From: Chitinophaga sp. HK235
Lineage (GTDB): Bacteria; Bacteroidota; Bacteroidia; Chitinophagales; Chitinophagaceae
NCBI RefSeq assembly: GCF_018255755.1
Contig: NZ_CP073766.1
Location: 2,790,001 to 2,854,000 of the forward strand
Direction: 5' to 3'
Length of the DNA stretch: 64,000 nt
The position numbers and the translations under genes are program-made. Numbering within the stretch: position 1 is the stretch's first letter; every line of letters begins with the position of its first letter. The notes beneath the pieces are model-generated. The model did not search any database. It was not told where the DNA came from and saw only the letters and a list, made by a program, of their open reading frames with translations. This document shows positions 15,484 through 25,063 of the stretch, in pieces.

Positions 15484-16413
15484 ATCTTCCTCCCTGTCGG
15501 CAGTAACAAAATCAGGCTGTACACCGGTCCGCTCCCAGGAAATATCTGTCCCGGGAAATACCGGTGCAGCAACAGCTACAGACAGGAAAAAATCATTTCC
15601 GGCAGGATACCATTCGTTCATATGTGCAGCCCCGGCTGTGCGCTGCCCTACTACCACCGCCCGTTTCAGCCGCTGCATGGTAAATGGGAAAGCTTCTGCT
15701 GCAGAAGCGGTTCTGCCATTGACGAGCACATACAAAGGTTGTTCGTACTTATATTCCGGGCCGGCCGTCACTGCTTTCTCCTGCGTCACAGCTCCTTCCC
15801 TTTTCTTCACTTCCAGTAAAGGCGTGCCTTCCGGCACAAAACAGCCTTCCAGCACTAATCCCATATCGCTGCCCCCGCCGCCATTATCACGCAGGTCCAG
15901 CACCAGTGCCTGCGTATGCCGCAACAGCTCCATCGCTGCCTTTAACAGCACAATACTCTTCGGGGAAAGATTTATTTCCGACAAACGCAGATACCCCACA
16001 CCACCCGGCAGGATTTTTATCTCCTGAAAACCATAGTTGTTCTTCTCCGCCCTTTCTCCATAATAAAACGGGTCTGGTAAACTATCCGTATTGCCTTTGG
16101 GAGCCTGCAGGTCTTTCACCACCGCAGGATCATACCGCAGGTAGATATGCCCGTCTTTCACGGTTTGCTGCAACAAAGCAGTTACTCCATTGGAAAAAGA
16201 TTTTACGCTGTCAATAGCAGCATACGCCCGGTCTTTGCCTGCCTTTAACAAGGCCGCAGACAATAACTTCCCTTTGTCGGGGTATACATAATGTTGCTCC
16301 ATTAATTGTGCGGAACGGACCAGGACCTCCCGTTGCTGTTTTTCAGACAGTGTTTGTGCAGATGCAGTCGATAAGCACAGGCATAGGCTTACAAAGCATG
16401 GTAATATTCTCAT
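15430..16413 (-). CDS. Secreted S41-family (tail-specific) peptidase
   Basis: The 327-residue protein has a signal peptide (MRILPCFVSLCLCLSTASAQ). A helical N-terminal region is followed by an S41 peptidase domain: GVGYLRLSEI, then ALVLDLRDNGGGGSDM with the substrate-binding glycines, and the catalytic region VLVNGRTASAAEAFPF, where the Ser after the Ala is the nucleophile. No PDZ domain is obvious, which is normal for the short Bacteroidota members. It lies behind an AraC regulator on the same strand. The 3' end overlaps the DHFR-family gene by 54 bp. Confidence 0.9.
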   Translation of the reverse strand: MRILPCFVSLCLCLSTASAQTLSEKQQREVLVRSAQLMEQHYVYPDKGKLLSAALLKAGKDRAYAAIDSVKSFSNGVTALLQQTVKDGHIYLRYDPAVVKDLQAPKGNTDSLPDPFYYGERAEKNNYGFQEIKILPGGVGYLRLSEINLSPKSIVLLKAAMELLRHTQALVLDLRDNGGGGSDMGLVLEGCFVPEGTPLLEVKKREGAVTQEKAVTAGPEYKYEQPLYVLVNGRTASAAEAFPFTMQRLKRAVVVGQRTAGAAHMNEWYPAGNDFFLSVAVAAPVFPGTDISWERTGVQPDFVTADREEDLPLVLRLIAERHDAARK

Positions 16414-16432
16414 TTAGATAGCATTGAAATCA

Positions 16433-16440
16433 CAAAACTA
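16433..16440 (-). promoter_or_regulatory. Possible -7 element for the S41 peptidase gene
   Basis: Read on the minus strand this is TAGTTTTG, a full match to TAnnTTTG, 20 bp before the start codon. No clear -33 TTTG is seen. Confidence 0.4.
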
Positions 16441-16487
16441 TCACATGCCTGTGAGGAAAAATTGTATGAGATTAGCGTAACCTCCTT

Positions 16488-17261
16488 TCATAATTTCCGG
16501 AACGCTCCCGGGCGGTAACCGGTGTACTGCCTGAAGCTGCGGATGAAATGACTCTGGTCGTAGAAGCCGCATTGAAAGGCGATATCGGTCAATGAATTTT
16601 CTTTATTACGTACGAGTGCCAGTGATTGTGCCACTTTTATTTTCCGGAGATATTCTCCCAGCGTACAATGAAAATACAGCGGGAAATACCTGGACACCGT
16701 TACCGGATGCACACCCGCCTGTGCTGACAGGGAGGCCAGCGTAAAGGGAGTATCCCATTGGTCCTGCAACAGCTCCCTGATGCGGATAGCCCATGCCGGC
16801 AAACCTTTACCCGGACGCCCTGGCCTTCCCCATAAACTGAGCAGGGATGTATCTCCCAGCGTATCTTCCTCCATGCTGCATGCGTGATACAACTTCAGCA
16901 CAGCCAGTTGCAGGTCATGCTCCGCAATAGTTTCCCAGGTCATTTCCAGTAAATCATAGGTTTTGAAAAAGGTGGGCTCCAGTTCCAGGTTAAGGTTACG
17001 GGAAGGATGCAGCGTGTGCAGGTTACGGTGTACTTCACCAGCAGCATAACGAAGCAGCTGTCCAGGCAGGGCTTCCTGCTGCCGGTACCGGCGGTGCTCA
17101 AGATTACCACCTTCCAGGATGAGCGAACAATGTGGATTGGCATGATGATGCCATTCTTCCGATACACGGGAGGTATATACAGTTTCCGACAGCATGATGC
17201 CGGAGAGGTGGTAGTTGGCTTTGCTGACACCCAGAAAGGCACCGGTACCCAGTTGGTCCAT
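16488..17261 (-). CDS. AraC-family transcriptional regulator
   Basis: The 257-residue protein has an N-terminal cupin-like sensing part (EWHHHANPHCSLILEGG) and a C-terminal AraC/XylS domain. The first helix-turn-helix is FTLASLSAQAGVHPVTVSRYF. The second carries LTDIAFQCGFYDQSHFIRSFRQYTGYRP, given here as the diagnostic pieces GFYDQSHFIRSF and TGYRPGAF. It is upstream of the S41 peptidase on the same strand and may control it. Confidence 0.92.
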   Translation of the reverse strand: MDQLGTGAFLGVSKANYHLSGIMLSETVYTSRVSEEWHHHANPHCSLILEGGNLEHRRYRQQEALPGQLLRYAAGEVHRNLHTLHPSRNLNLELEPTFFKTYDLLEMTWETIAEHDLQLAVLKLYHACSMEEDTLGDTSLLSLWGRPGRPGKGLPAWAIRIRELLQDQWDTPFTLASLSAQAGVHPVTVSRYFPLYFHCTLGEYLRKIKVAQSLALVRNKENSLTDIAFQCGFYDQSHFIRSFRQYTGYRPGAFRKL

Positions 17262-17282
17262 ACAGGTTGTGTTTTAAAAGAT

Positions 17283-17537
17283 TTAGCGGGCGCCGGCTTC
17301 CTTATTATATTTTTGGCGGTAGTCGACCGGCAGCATCCCTGTGAGTTTTTTAAAAGTAGCCCCGAAAGCTTTGCTGTCTGACATCACTTCATTGACGTTC
17401 ATGGTGTTTGTTTCCAGTTTCCTTTTGACAGCCTCCATGTGTACCGGTGGCTTGCCAGCCTCTTCCAATAAGCTGTTGACACCGGCTAGTATCATGTAAT
17501 GGTTTGCAATACTGGCCACTACGGCATCATGGAGCAC
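17283..17537 (-). pseudogene. Remnant of an AraC-type HTH protein
   Basis: The 84 codons end in a stretch typical of an AraC C-terminus: MNVNEVM, then DSKAFGATFKKLTGMLPVDYRQKY. The usual turn between these pieces (a YKVGYxD-type segment) is missing, and no N-terminal domain precedes it. The rest of the short frame (NSLLEEAGKPPVHMEAVKRK) is not recognised. This looks like an internally deleted leftover rather than a working regulator. It ends close to the start of the intact AraC gene at 17261. Confidence 0.55.
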
Positions 17538-17641
17538 ATCACAGGAAATATTTAAGCATTGATAAAGTTAAGGAAGTAAAGAGTCGCAAACAAACCTCTT
17601 AAATATCATTAAACCACCCGATCCGATTACAGGTGGTAGAG

Positions 17642-17649
17642 TAATTTTG
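17642..17649 (+). promoter_or_regulatory. Orphan -7 element before the DHFR remnant
   Basis: TAATTTTG is a perfect TAnnTTTG match 21 bp before an ATG at 17670. That ATG opens an 11-codon frame which stops where the DHFR-like remnant continues in another frame. Confidence 0.4.
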
Positions 17650-17669
17650 AATCACCCAAACTATCATTT

Positions 17670-17995
17670 ATGAAAACCAGACCTGGAGCAACAGCCGGCA
17701 GGTGAAGGAGAATCTGCAGCGTATTGTGGGTATACTGAAAGCACCGTGTCAGGGGCCGGAGAAAAATATTCTGGTGTATGGCAGCGGGCGGTTGGTGGGT
17801 GCATTGATACAGGAGGAGCTGGTCGACGAGTATCAATTGTGGGTGCATCCGGTAGTGTTAGGCAAGGGTGTTCCGTTGTTCCGGAATGAGCAGATGAGGG
17901 TGATGCTCGAGTTCCAACAGATGCAAACTTTAAAGTCGGGCGTGATCTGGTTCCGTTTTTTTGTTAACAAAAATCTGTCGCCAGCCGGGGGATAA
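17670..17995 (+). pseudogene. Internally deleted DHFR-family gene
   Basis: The frame read as TWSNSRQVKENLQRIVGILK, then NILVYGSGRLVGALI and ELVDEYQLWVHPVVLGKGVPLF, is the C-terminal half of the same RibD_C/DHFR-like family as the gene at 14911. The promoter-like element and a start codon (ATG at 17670, MKTRPGATAG) are still present but are fused out of frame to the C-terminal half. This is what an internal deletion of about 100 codons would leave. The largest remaining open stretch with its own ATG begins at 17702. Confidence 0.75.
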
Positions 17996-18199
17996 CTCTG
18001 GCTGGCGATCCTCATTTATCAGCCATGGTGGCCAATTTTTCATTTATTAGCTTGCTTGTTTCCTCATTTATAGTTTATTAATAAACCACTCTTCATTTTC
18101 GGATTAACAATTGCCTTACAACCGCTCAATTTTGGTACTCGTTCCTAGGGTAAAGTGGCACTCAAAAATTTATTCCTGCCACCAAATTATTTTCTTGAT

Positions 18200-18742
18200 A
18201 TGACGTACACAGAATTAAGTGATAGTGATTTGGTTGCCGGTTATAACAAGGGCAATGTTGGTTGTTTTAATGAGATCTACAATCGTTATTGGGCCATATT
18301 ATACCGGCATGCGCTGCGGATGTTGCATGACGAATGTGCTTCGCAGGATGTTGTCCAGGAGACATTCCATTCGCTGATCCGGCATGGGAATATTCAGGAA
18401 ACGATTCCGCTTCGTCTATTATTATATACGACTATCCGGAACCGGATCATTAATGACTACCGGCGGGGAAAGGTGAGGGAGAAATACCTGGCGTCGCTGC
18501 GCGCACATACGCCGGTATCTGATTGTACGGATAATCAGGTGCGGGAGCGGGAGTTGCAGCGGCTGATAGAGGCAGAGATATCCAGGTTGCCGGAGCGGAT
18601 GCGGCTGACATTTGAATTGAGCCGTAAACAGCATTTCGATTACAAAACGATTGCGGAGCAAACGCGTACCTCTACAGAGACGGTGCGTAAGCAGATTCAT
18701 AATGCGATTCGTATTCTGCGTACGAAGCTCAGTTACTTCTAG
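18200..18742 (+). CDS. ECF sigma factor of the SusC/D locus
   Basis: The 180-residue protein (start at 18200, MTYTELSDSDLV; an upstream ATG at 18155 adds 15 residues with no family match) is a typical Bacteroidota ECF factor. Region 2 is CFNEIYNRYWAILYRHALRM plus DVVQETFHSLI. Region 4 is LPERMRLTFELSRKQHFDYK followed by TETVRKQIHNAIRILRTKL. The FecR-type anti-sigma gene and the SusC/SusD genes follow, the standard order for a cell-surface signalling transport locus. Confidence 0.92.
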   Translation: MTYTELSDSDLVAGYNKGNVGCFNEIYNRYWAILYRHALRMLHDECASQDVVQETFHSLIRHGNIQETIPLRLLLYTTIRNRIINDYRRGKVREKYLASLRAHTPVSDCTDNQVRERELQRLIEAEISRLPERMRLTFELSRKQHFDYKTIAEQTRTSTETVRKQIHNAIRILRTKLSYF

Positions 18743-18939
18743 GCGGGAATTTCCGAACCAATTGTAAATAAAAAATGCATTGAGCGGGAAAAGTTAAAGA
18801 TTTGATAATTTAAATGCAACTGTCCTTTAACATACGTGTAGTATAAGTAAGTGAGTGAATGCAAAGATAAAAAGATAAATCGAATCCCAGTTGTTGAGAT
18901 GAAACAATGTGAATGTATACCATCTAACTTAAACTTTGT

Positions 18940-20052
18940 ATGAGCGACCAGGAAACCAAGGATTTATTAGATCGTGTAGAGCGAGGTGATTGCACACCGG
19001 AAGAAAAGGCGCTGGTGGAAGACTGGTACCTTGAGCTTTGTCGGCAGCAGGAACCAGTAGCATATAATGTGGATTACTCCCGGATCAAGAAAGAGATCTG
19101 GCATAAGCTGAAGATAGGCAATGGTAAATCACCGGACGCATGGTATCTGATGGCCGCTGCAGTTGTTTTTATGTCAGTATTATCCTATACAAGGTACATG
19201 CAGCAACACACCCGGATCCCTGTACAGGAGAAGCTGATGGCCGCGATACGGCCAGGCAGCAACAAAGCTACCCTTACCCTTTCCGATGGAAGCAGGATCA
19301 ACCTTGATGAGGCAGGAGGCACTATCAATGCCGCACCAGGCATTACCGTTCAACAGAACAAAAAAGGATCATTGAATTATTATATCACCACCAGGCAACC
19401 ATTAAAACTATCGGAAGACCAGCCTGTGTACAATACGATTACCACCCCTCGGGGCGGTCAGTACCAGGTGGTCCTTCCAGATGGCAGCAGGGTTTTTCTA
19501 AACGCTGAGAGCACTATCACCTTCCCTGTACCTTTTACAGGGCCTATACGCCGGGTCCAATTAAATGGTGAAGCTTATTTTGAAGTGGCCAAGAATCGTC
19601 AGCAACCTTTTGTAGTCTCCAGCCAAAAACAAAACATTAAGGTGACCGGCACACATTTCAATGTATGCTGCTATCTAAACCAGCCTGATATTACTACACT
19701 TGCAGAGGGCAGCGTAGAAATATCCCCGCTCCATTCATCCGCGACCCGCCCACTTAAGCCTGGTCAGCAAGCTATCCTTACAGAGAACAAATTCGAAGTG
19801 AAGGAAGTAGACACCGATGATGCAACAGCCTGGAAAGATGGTCTGTTTGTGTTCAACGGTACTCCGATAAAAGAAGTTCTAAAACAGATTGGCAGATGGT
19901 ATGATGTGGATTTTTCCGACAGCAACCTTCCCAATAGAAGATTCGACGCCGAAATTCCCAGGAGCCTTAACCTCCTGCAAGTAATCAGAATTATAGAAGT
20001 GAGCAGCAGACTCAAATTCAGGATCGACGGAAGGAAGGTCTCCGTTCAATAA
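18940..20052 (+). CDS. FecR-family anti-sigma factor
   Basis: The 370-residue protein has a cytoplasmic N-terminal helical segment (LLDRVERGDCTPEEKALVEDW). One transmembrane helix follows at about 67-83 (YLMAAAVVFMSVLSYTRYM). The periplasmic FecR domain (TPRGGQYQVVLPDGSRVFLN, then YFEVAKNRQQPFVV) is followed by the C-terminal DUF4974-type domain (FVFNGTPIKEVLKQIGRWYDV). It should keep the sigma factor inactive until the SusC receptor, through its N-terminal STN domain, reports substrate. All motifs are intact. Confidence 0.95.
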   Translation: MSDQETKDLLDRVERGDCTPEEKALVEDWYLELCRQQEPVAYNVDYSRIKKEIWHKLKIGNGKSPDAWYLMAAAVVFMSVLSYTRYMQQHTRIPVQEKLMAAIRPGSNKATLTLSDGSRINLDEAGGTINAAPGITVQQNKKGSLNYYITTRQPLKLSEDQPVYNTITTPRGGQYQVVLPDGSRVFLNAESTITFPVPFTGPIRRVQLNGEAYFEVAKNRQQPFVVSSQKQNIKVTGTHFNVCCYLNQPDITTLAEGSVEISPLHSSATRPLKPGQQAILTENKFEVKEVDTDDATAWKDGLFVFNGTPIKEVLKQIGRWYDVDFSDSNLPNRRFDAEIPRSLNLLQVIRIIEVSSRLKFRIDGRKVSVQ

Positions 20053-20110
20053 TCAACCAGTATTAACAGTCAAAAATCTATACAGCACAGAACAATCTAA
20101 ACACAAAAAA

Positions 20111-20136
20111 ACCGGAAGTGCGGGAACACTGCCGGT
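20111..20136. other. Stem-loop in the fecR-susC gap
   Basis: ACCGGAAGTG pairs with CACTGCCGGT with one mismatch and a 6-base loop. No T run follows on the plus strand, so it is not a plain terminator for fecR. It could be an RNA-level control element before the SusC gene. Confidence 0.4.
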
Positions 20137-20201
20137 ACGGTCAAACTTTATAAAAATCTTGCTCGTAACAATCATCTTATAACCTTCAACCTTACAAAGA
20201 T

Positions 20202-23200
20202 ATGGATTATAATGTACCCATCAAGGTGGGAACGGGTTTTTCTTTGCAGAAAATCCCCTCCCTGCTGAGCCGTCACGCGCTAAAAATCATAGTGACTATG
20301 AAAATAATCGCATTACTCTTTTTATTCAACCTCCAGGTCACCGCCAGCGTATACTCCCAGCGGATATCCCTTACCGCCAGCAATACACCCCTCCGGGACG
20401 TATTACAATCCATCCGCAAACAGAGCGGTTACTCCTTCTTCGTGGAATCGGATAACCTCCGCGACTCCAAGCCGGTCAACCTCGACCTCCAGGAAACCTC
20501 TATCACCGCCGCCCTCGAAAAAGTCTTCGAGAACCAACCCTTCTCCTATACTATAGAGAATAAAGTTATTGTTGTCACCCGCAAACGTGATAACCTCTCC
20601 GCCACCGATTTCCTCACCTTCAACAACGGCGGTCCAGATTCACTGAAGGTAGTCCATATACAAGGTATGGTTAAGGATGACAAAGGGCAACCGCTGGTGG
20701 GCGTGAGCATTCGCGTGAAAGGCGGTGGTACAGGCACTGTTACCAATGTGGATGGGAATTATAATCTGAAGACAAATGCAGCTGCGACTTTGATATTTAG
20801 TTATATCGGTTATCTGACGAAAGAGATCAAAGCTTCACAGGGGGAGGTTGATGTGGTATTGCAACAGTTGAATACGGCACTGGATCAGGTGCAGGTGATT
20901 GCATATGGTACGACGACGAAACGCTTAAGTACAGGAAACCAAATAACAATAAATGCAGAAACTATTGAGAGACAGCCTGTATCCAACCCCTTACTAGCCT
21001 TACAAGGCAGAACACCAGGAGTGTTTATAAAGCAAACAACAGGTTTATCAGCTGGTAATGTAAACATCAATGTTCAAGGCATTAATAGCTTAACTCAAGG
21101 TACCGCCCCATTCTTTGTAATTGATGGTGTCCCATATACCCCTAAAAACCTTTTACCTACTTTAATGGGAACAGGGATTACAGGCGGGGGCGGGGGAAGT
21201 ACGCTTGGCTATATTAATCCTAACGACATAGAGAGTATTACAATATTAAAGGATGCAGATGCAACTTCTATTTATGGATCAAGAGCGGCAAATGGAGCCA
21301 TTATAATTACGACTAAAAAAGGGAAAGCAGGAAATACAAAAGTAGATCTCGACCTTCAAACAGGATGGAGCACTGTTCCTAAACAAACTAAAATGCTAAA
21401 TACCAGTGACTATATAGCACTCAGAAAGGAGGGCAAAAAAAATGATAATGCTCCTATCCTCCCCTCAGATTATGATATCAACGGTGTGTGGGACACGACA
21501 AGAAATACAAACTGGCAAAAAGAATTAATAGGTGGCACAGCTAGCTTTACAAATCTTCAGGGGTCAATATCCGGAGGTGGACTTAATACACAATTTCTTG
21601 TAAGTGGGGGATATCTCAAAGAAACCACTGTATTTCCCGGAGACCTGGCTGATACCAAAGCCAATGTACATGCAAACATAAGTCACATATCCGAGAATCA
21701 AAAGTTCAAATATGGCCTAACAATTACCTACCTACAGGACAAAAATAATATGGCTACCTCTGATTTATCCAGCTATGCATTTTCACTTCCCCCGGATGCA
21801 CCGGCTTTATATAATTCAGATGGCTCATTAAATTGGGGGTTAATTCCAGGCACTTCATCATATAGTTTTGTCAACCCACTAAGCTATTTAAAACGACAAT
21901 ATAAAGGTACCAGTAACAATCTTATTGGTAACTCAAGTATAGGCTATACTATTATACCGGGACTGGAGATAAGAACCTCATTAGGATATAACCGTCTTCA
22001 ATCAGATGAAACAACCATAATACCACAATCATCATATGATCCAAGCGCAACCTTTAATGGAAGAATGTCTAATGCAGCAAACAAATCAATCACCTCCTGG
22101 ATAATAGAACCACAGATTGAATATAGAAAAGCTTTAAAATTCGGCCAGTTCAATTTCCTATTAGGAAGCACAGTGAATGAAATAAAAAGCTATGCCCTCG
22201 CGATCTCAGGATCCGGCTTTGCAAATGATGCACAATTGATGAATCTACAGGCAGCTCCGGTTCTTTCAATTTCTTCAGCATTACAATCTGACTACAGATA
22301 CTGTGCATTCTTTGGAAGATTTAACTATATCTATAACAATAAATACATATTAACGCTAGCTGCCAGAAGGGACGGCAGTAGCAGGTTTGGATCTGTAAAC
22401 AGGTTCGCTAACTTTTACTCTATTGCAGGTGCCTGGGTATTCAGTGAAGAGAATATAGTAAAAAACATGCTTCCAAAACTAAGTTACGGAAAACTAAGAG
22501 TTTCATATGGCACAACAGGAAACGATCAGATAGGCGATTATAAATACTTAACGTTATACAACAGTGTAACAACCAATATACCATATCAGCAGACAGTTGG
22601 ACTGGCACCAACAGGGCATGCCAACCCATACCTTCAATGGGAGCTGACGAAAAAACTAAACTTCGGATTGGATCTGGGTTTTTTAAACAATAGAATACTC
22701 CTTACTGCAAACTATTATTACAACACATCAAACAATCAACTCATCTCTTATCCGCTTGGATACATCACAGGATTTCCCCTTATAAATAAAAACATAAATG
22801 CAACTATTAAGAATACCGGAGTAGAACTTCAATTAGAGGCGACACCGGTAAAAAACCAATCATTCAACTGGAGCACCTCAATAAACTTTACTGTTGCAAA
22901 AAATAAACTAACCAGATTTGATGATCTGGCGACGAGTACTTTAGCAGCATCTTATATGATAGGCCAGCCTGTTAATATTGCATTAGTCTACCCATTCCTG
23001 GGAGTAAACCCAGCGACTGGATTCTATCAATATCTCAGTAAAGACGGGAAAGCAACAAGTGACCCGAATTACAATACAGATCGCGTCAAACCAATAAACC
23101 TCAATCCTAAATGGTTTGGTGGCTTTTCCAACACACTAACATACAAGAACATATCATTAGACTTAATGTTCCAATTTATGAACCTAACAAATACCAGCGA

Positions 23201-23576
23201 CAAAATGACATTTCTGGGAATACCAGGATCTTCAGTCGGAACACCGGCACTGATAGCCGATCGCTGGCATAATCCGGGAGATCAAGCGCAATACCAAAAA
23301 GCGACACTCAATCAACGTACAGCCTATAATGCACTTTTATATAGCGAAGCCAGGTACGCAGACGCCTCTTATCTAAGATTAAAAAATGTGTCGCTAAGTT
23401 ATAAGCTCCCAAAAAACTGGACACGGAAGGTCAAAATATCCTCAGCAACAATCTTCGTTAATGGTCAAAACATTTTCACCATTACCAATTTCTATGGTCC
23501 GGATCCTGAAACCGGCACTTTCTCAACGCTACCACCATTGCGAACAGTAACAATTGGAGGACACATTTCTTTCTAA
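20202..23576 (+). CDS. SusC/RagA-family TonB-dependent receptor with STN domain
   Basis: The 1124-residue outer-membrane receptor has a signal peptide after a basic extension; the hydrophobic core is MKIIALLFLFNLQVTASVYS, so translation could also start at 20298. An STN signalling domain follows (TPLRDVLQSIRKQSGYSFF), then a carboxypeptidase-regulatory-like domain (VKDDKGQPLVGVSIRVKG), a plug (DADATSIYGSRAANGAIIIT) and a beta-barrel ending in the aromatic GGHISF. The STN domain makes it a transducer to the upstream FecR/sigma pair. Composition changes from GC-rich to AT-rich near 20,930, at the junction between the carboxypeptidase-like domain and the plug. Confidence 0.96.
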   Translation: MDYNVPIKVGTGFSLQKIPSLLSRHALKIIVTMKIIALLFLFNLQVTASVYSQRISLTASNTPLRDVLQSIRKQSGYSFFVESDNLRDSKPVNLDLQETSITAALEKVFENQPFSYTIENKVIVVTRKRDNLSATDFLTFNNGGPDSLKVVHIQGMVKDDKGQPLVGVSIRVKGGGTGTVTNVDGNYNLKTNAAATLIFSYIGYLTKEIKASQGEVDVVLQQLNTALDQVQVIAYGTTTKRLSTGNQITINAETIERQPVSNPLLALQGRTPGVFIKQTTGLSAGNVNINVQGINSLTQGTAPFFVIDGVPYTPKNLLPTLMGTGITGGGGGSTLGYINPNDIESITILKDADATSIYGSRAANGAIIITTKKGKAGNTKVDLDLQTGWSTVPKQTKMLNTSDYIALRKEGKKNDNAPILPSDYDINGVWDTTRNTNWQKELIGGTASFTNLQGSISGGGLNTQFLVSGGYLKETTVFPGDLADTKANVHANISHISENQKFKYGLTITYLQDKNNMATSDLSSYAFSLPPDAPALYNSDGSLNWGLIPGTSSYSFVNPLSYLKRQYKGTSNNLIGNSSIGYTIIPGLEIRTSLGYNRLQSDETTIIPQSSYDPSATFNGRMSNAANKSITSWIIEPQIEYRKALKFGQFNFLLGSTVNEIKSYALAISGSGFANDAQLMNLQAAPVLSISSALQSDYRYCAFFGRFNYIYNNKYILTLAARRDGSSRFGSVNRFANFYSIAGAWVFSEENIVKNMLPKLSYGKLRVSYGTTGNDQIGDYKYLTLYNSVTTNIPYQQTVGLAPTGHANPYLQWELTKKLNFGLDLGFLNNRILLTANYYYNTSNNQLISYPLGYITGFPLINKNINATIKNTGVELQLEATPVKNQSFNWSTSINFTVAKNKLTRFDDLATSTLAASYMIGQPVNIALVYPFLGVNPATGFYQYLSKDGKATSDPNYNTDRVKPINLNPKWFGGFSNTLTYKNISLDLMFQFMNLTNTSDKMTFLGIPGSSVGTPALIADRWHNPGDQAQYQKATLNQRTAYNALLYSEARYADASYLRLKNVSLSYKLPKNWTRKVKISSATIFVNGQNIFTITNFYGPDPETGTFSTLPPLRTVTIGGHISF

Positions 23577-23591
23577 ACTAAAACAGAAAAA

Positions 23592-25031
23592 ATGACACAA
23601 AAAAAATACATCACTATTATTCTGGTATTTATTTCCGTCCATATATTTTTCTTTTCAAGTTGTAAGAAATTCCTGGACGTAGGTGCACCCGACACAAGCA
23701 TGAATGCTGAAAACGTATACCAATACGACAATACAGCGACAGCAGTATTAACTGGTTTATATGCCAAAATGATGAGTGGCGATTTTACCAGCGGAGGTAT
23801 AACTTCTATATCCCTCCTAACTGACTTATCCGCAGATAACTTAGTACTTTTTGATTTCAACAAAATTGACTATTTACCATATTATCAAAACTCTTTAAGC
23901 GCTGATTACTTCAATGCAGTACTAATTGGGAACTATTTTATTAACTTCTATCCCAGAATTTATACTATTAATGCAGCTATAGAAGGAGTCAATAAATCAC
24001 AATCACTTACCCCCTCAGTAAAGCAAAGAGTACTCGGAGAGGCATACTTCTTAAGAGCATTTTATTATTTCTATCTTGTCAACATTTACGGGGAAATCCC
24101 ATTGGCCTTAACCACTGATTATACTATAACAGGCATCCTCCCAAAATCATCAACAAAACAAGTTTACAATCAAATATATTCTGATTTACAAAGCTCAATT
24201 AACTTACTTGACGACAACTACGTTGACGCCTCGCTTATAAAAACTACTACTGAAAGGGTGCGTCCCAATAAGTCAACTGCAATAGCTTTATTGGCAAGGG
24301 CTGCATTATTCAGCAACGATTATCCTACTGCAGAATCATCAGCAACTCTGCTAATCGACAAGAAAAATCTCTATGACACGTTACCTTTAAATCAGGTTTT
24401 TAAGAAAAACAGCAAAGAAACTATCTGGTCTCTGCAACCTGTCAAAACCGGATATAATACTGATGAGGGAGCAACCTTCCTACTTACAAGTGCACCTGCA
24501 GCAGGAACCCCAAAGGTCTTTTACGCATCTGCATCTTTAATGAAAAGCTTCGAACAAAACGACAACAGAAAATCAGCCTGGACAGGAAGTGTAACATCTG
24601 GCGGTATTACATATCCATTTGCTGCCAAATATAAAATAGATGCCAATACCAGCAGCGTATCTGAGTACAATATCGTATTTCGAATATCGGAGCAATATCT
24701 AATCAGATCGGAGGCGAGAGCACAGCAAAATAATATCACAGGAGCGCTATCTGATCTAAACATCATCCGTAATCGCGCTGGCCTTCCACTCTTTAACACC
24801 AATGACATCAACCAGTTGAAAAATGCAATACTTAAAGAACGCAGGGTTGAACTATTTACAGAATGGGGACACCGATGGATGGATTTAAAACGCAGCAACA
24901 CTATAGACAATGTCATGTCTGCAGAGGAAATATCCAAAGGCGGGAACTGGGCAACGTATAAGGCGCTATATCCTATACCTAACTCAGAAATAATTAAAGA
25001 CAAAAACCTTACACAAAATCCAGGATACTAA
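23592..25031 (+). CDS. SusD/RagB-family surface lipoprotein
   Basis: The 479-residue lipoprotein has the lipobox FFSSCKKFLDVG. SusD features include the N-terminal NVYQYDNTATAVLTGLYAKM helix region, ALGEAYFLRAFYYF-type TPR (here RVLGEAYFLRAFYYFYLV), the ERRVELFTEWGHRWMDLKR motif and the C-terminal LYPIPNSEI..NPGY. It forms the lid on the SusC barrel and binds the imported oligomer. It starts 15 bp after the SusC gene, so the pair is co-transcribed. Composition is AT-rich like the barrel half of the SusC gene. Confidence 0.96.
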   Translation: MTQKKYITIILVFISVHIFFFSSCKKFLDVGAPDTSMNAENVYQYDNTATAVLTGLYAKMMSGDFTSGGITSISLLTDLSADNLVLFDFNKIDYLPYYQNSLSADYFNAVLIGNYFINFYPRIYTINAAIEGVNKSQSLTPSVKQRVLGEAYFLRAFYYFYLVNIYGEIPLALTTDYTITGILPKSSTKQVYNQIYSDLQSSINLLDDNYVDASLIKTTTERVRPNKSTAIALLARAALFSNDYPTAESSATLLIDKKNLYDTLPLNQVFKKNSKETIWSLQPVKTGYNTDEGATFLLTSAPAAGTPKVFYASASLMKSFEQNDNRKSAWTGSVTSGGITYPFAAKYKIDANTSSVSEYNIVFRISEQYLIRSEARAQQNNITGALSDLNIIRNRAGLPLFNTNDINQLKNAILKERRVELFTEWGHRWMDLKRSNTIDNVMSAEEISKGGNWATYKALYPIPNSEIIKDKNLTQNPGY

Positions 25032-25063
25032 AACGCCCATAACAACATTAAACTTACAGATCA

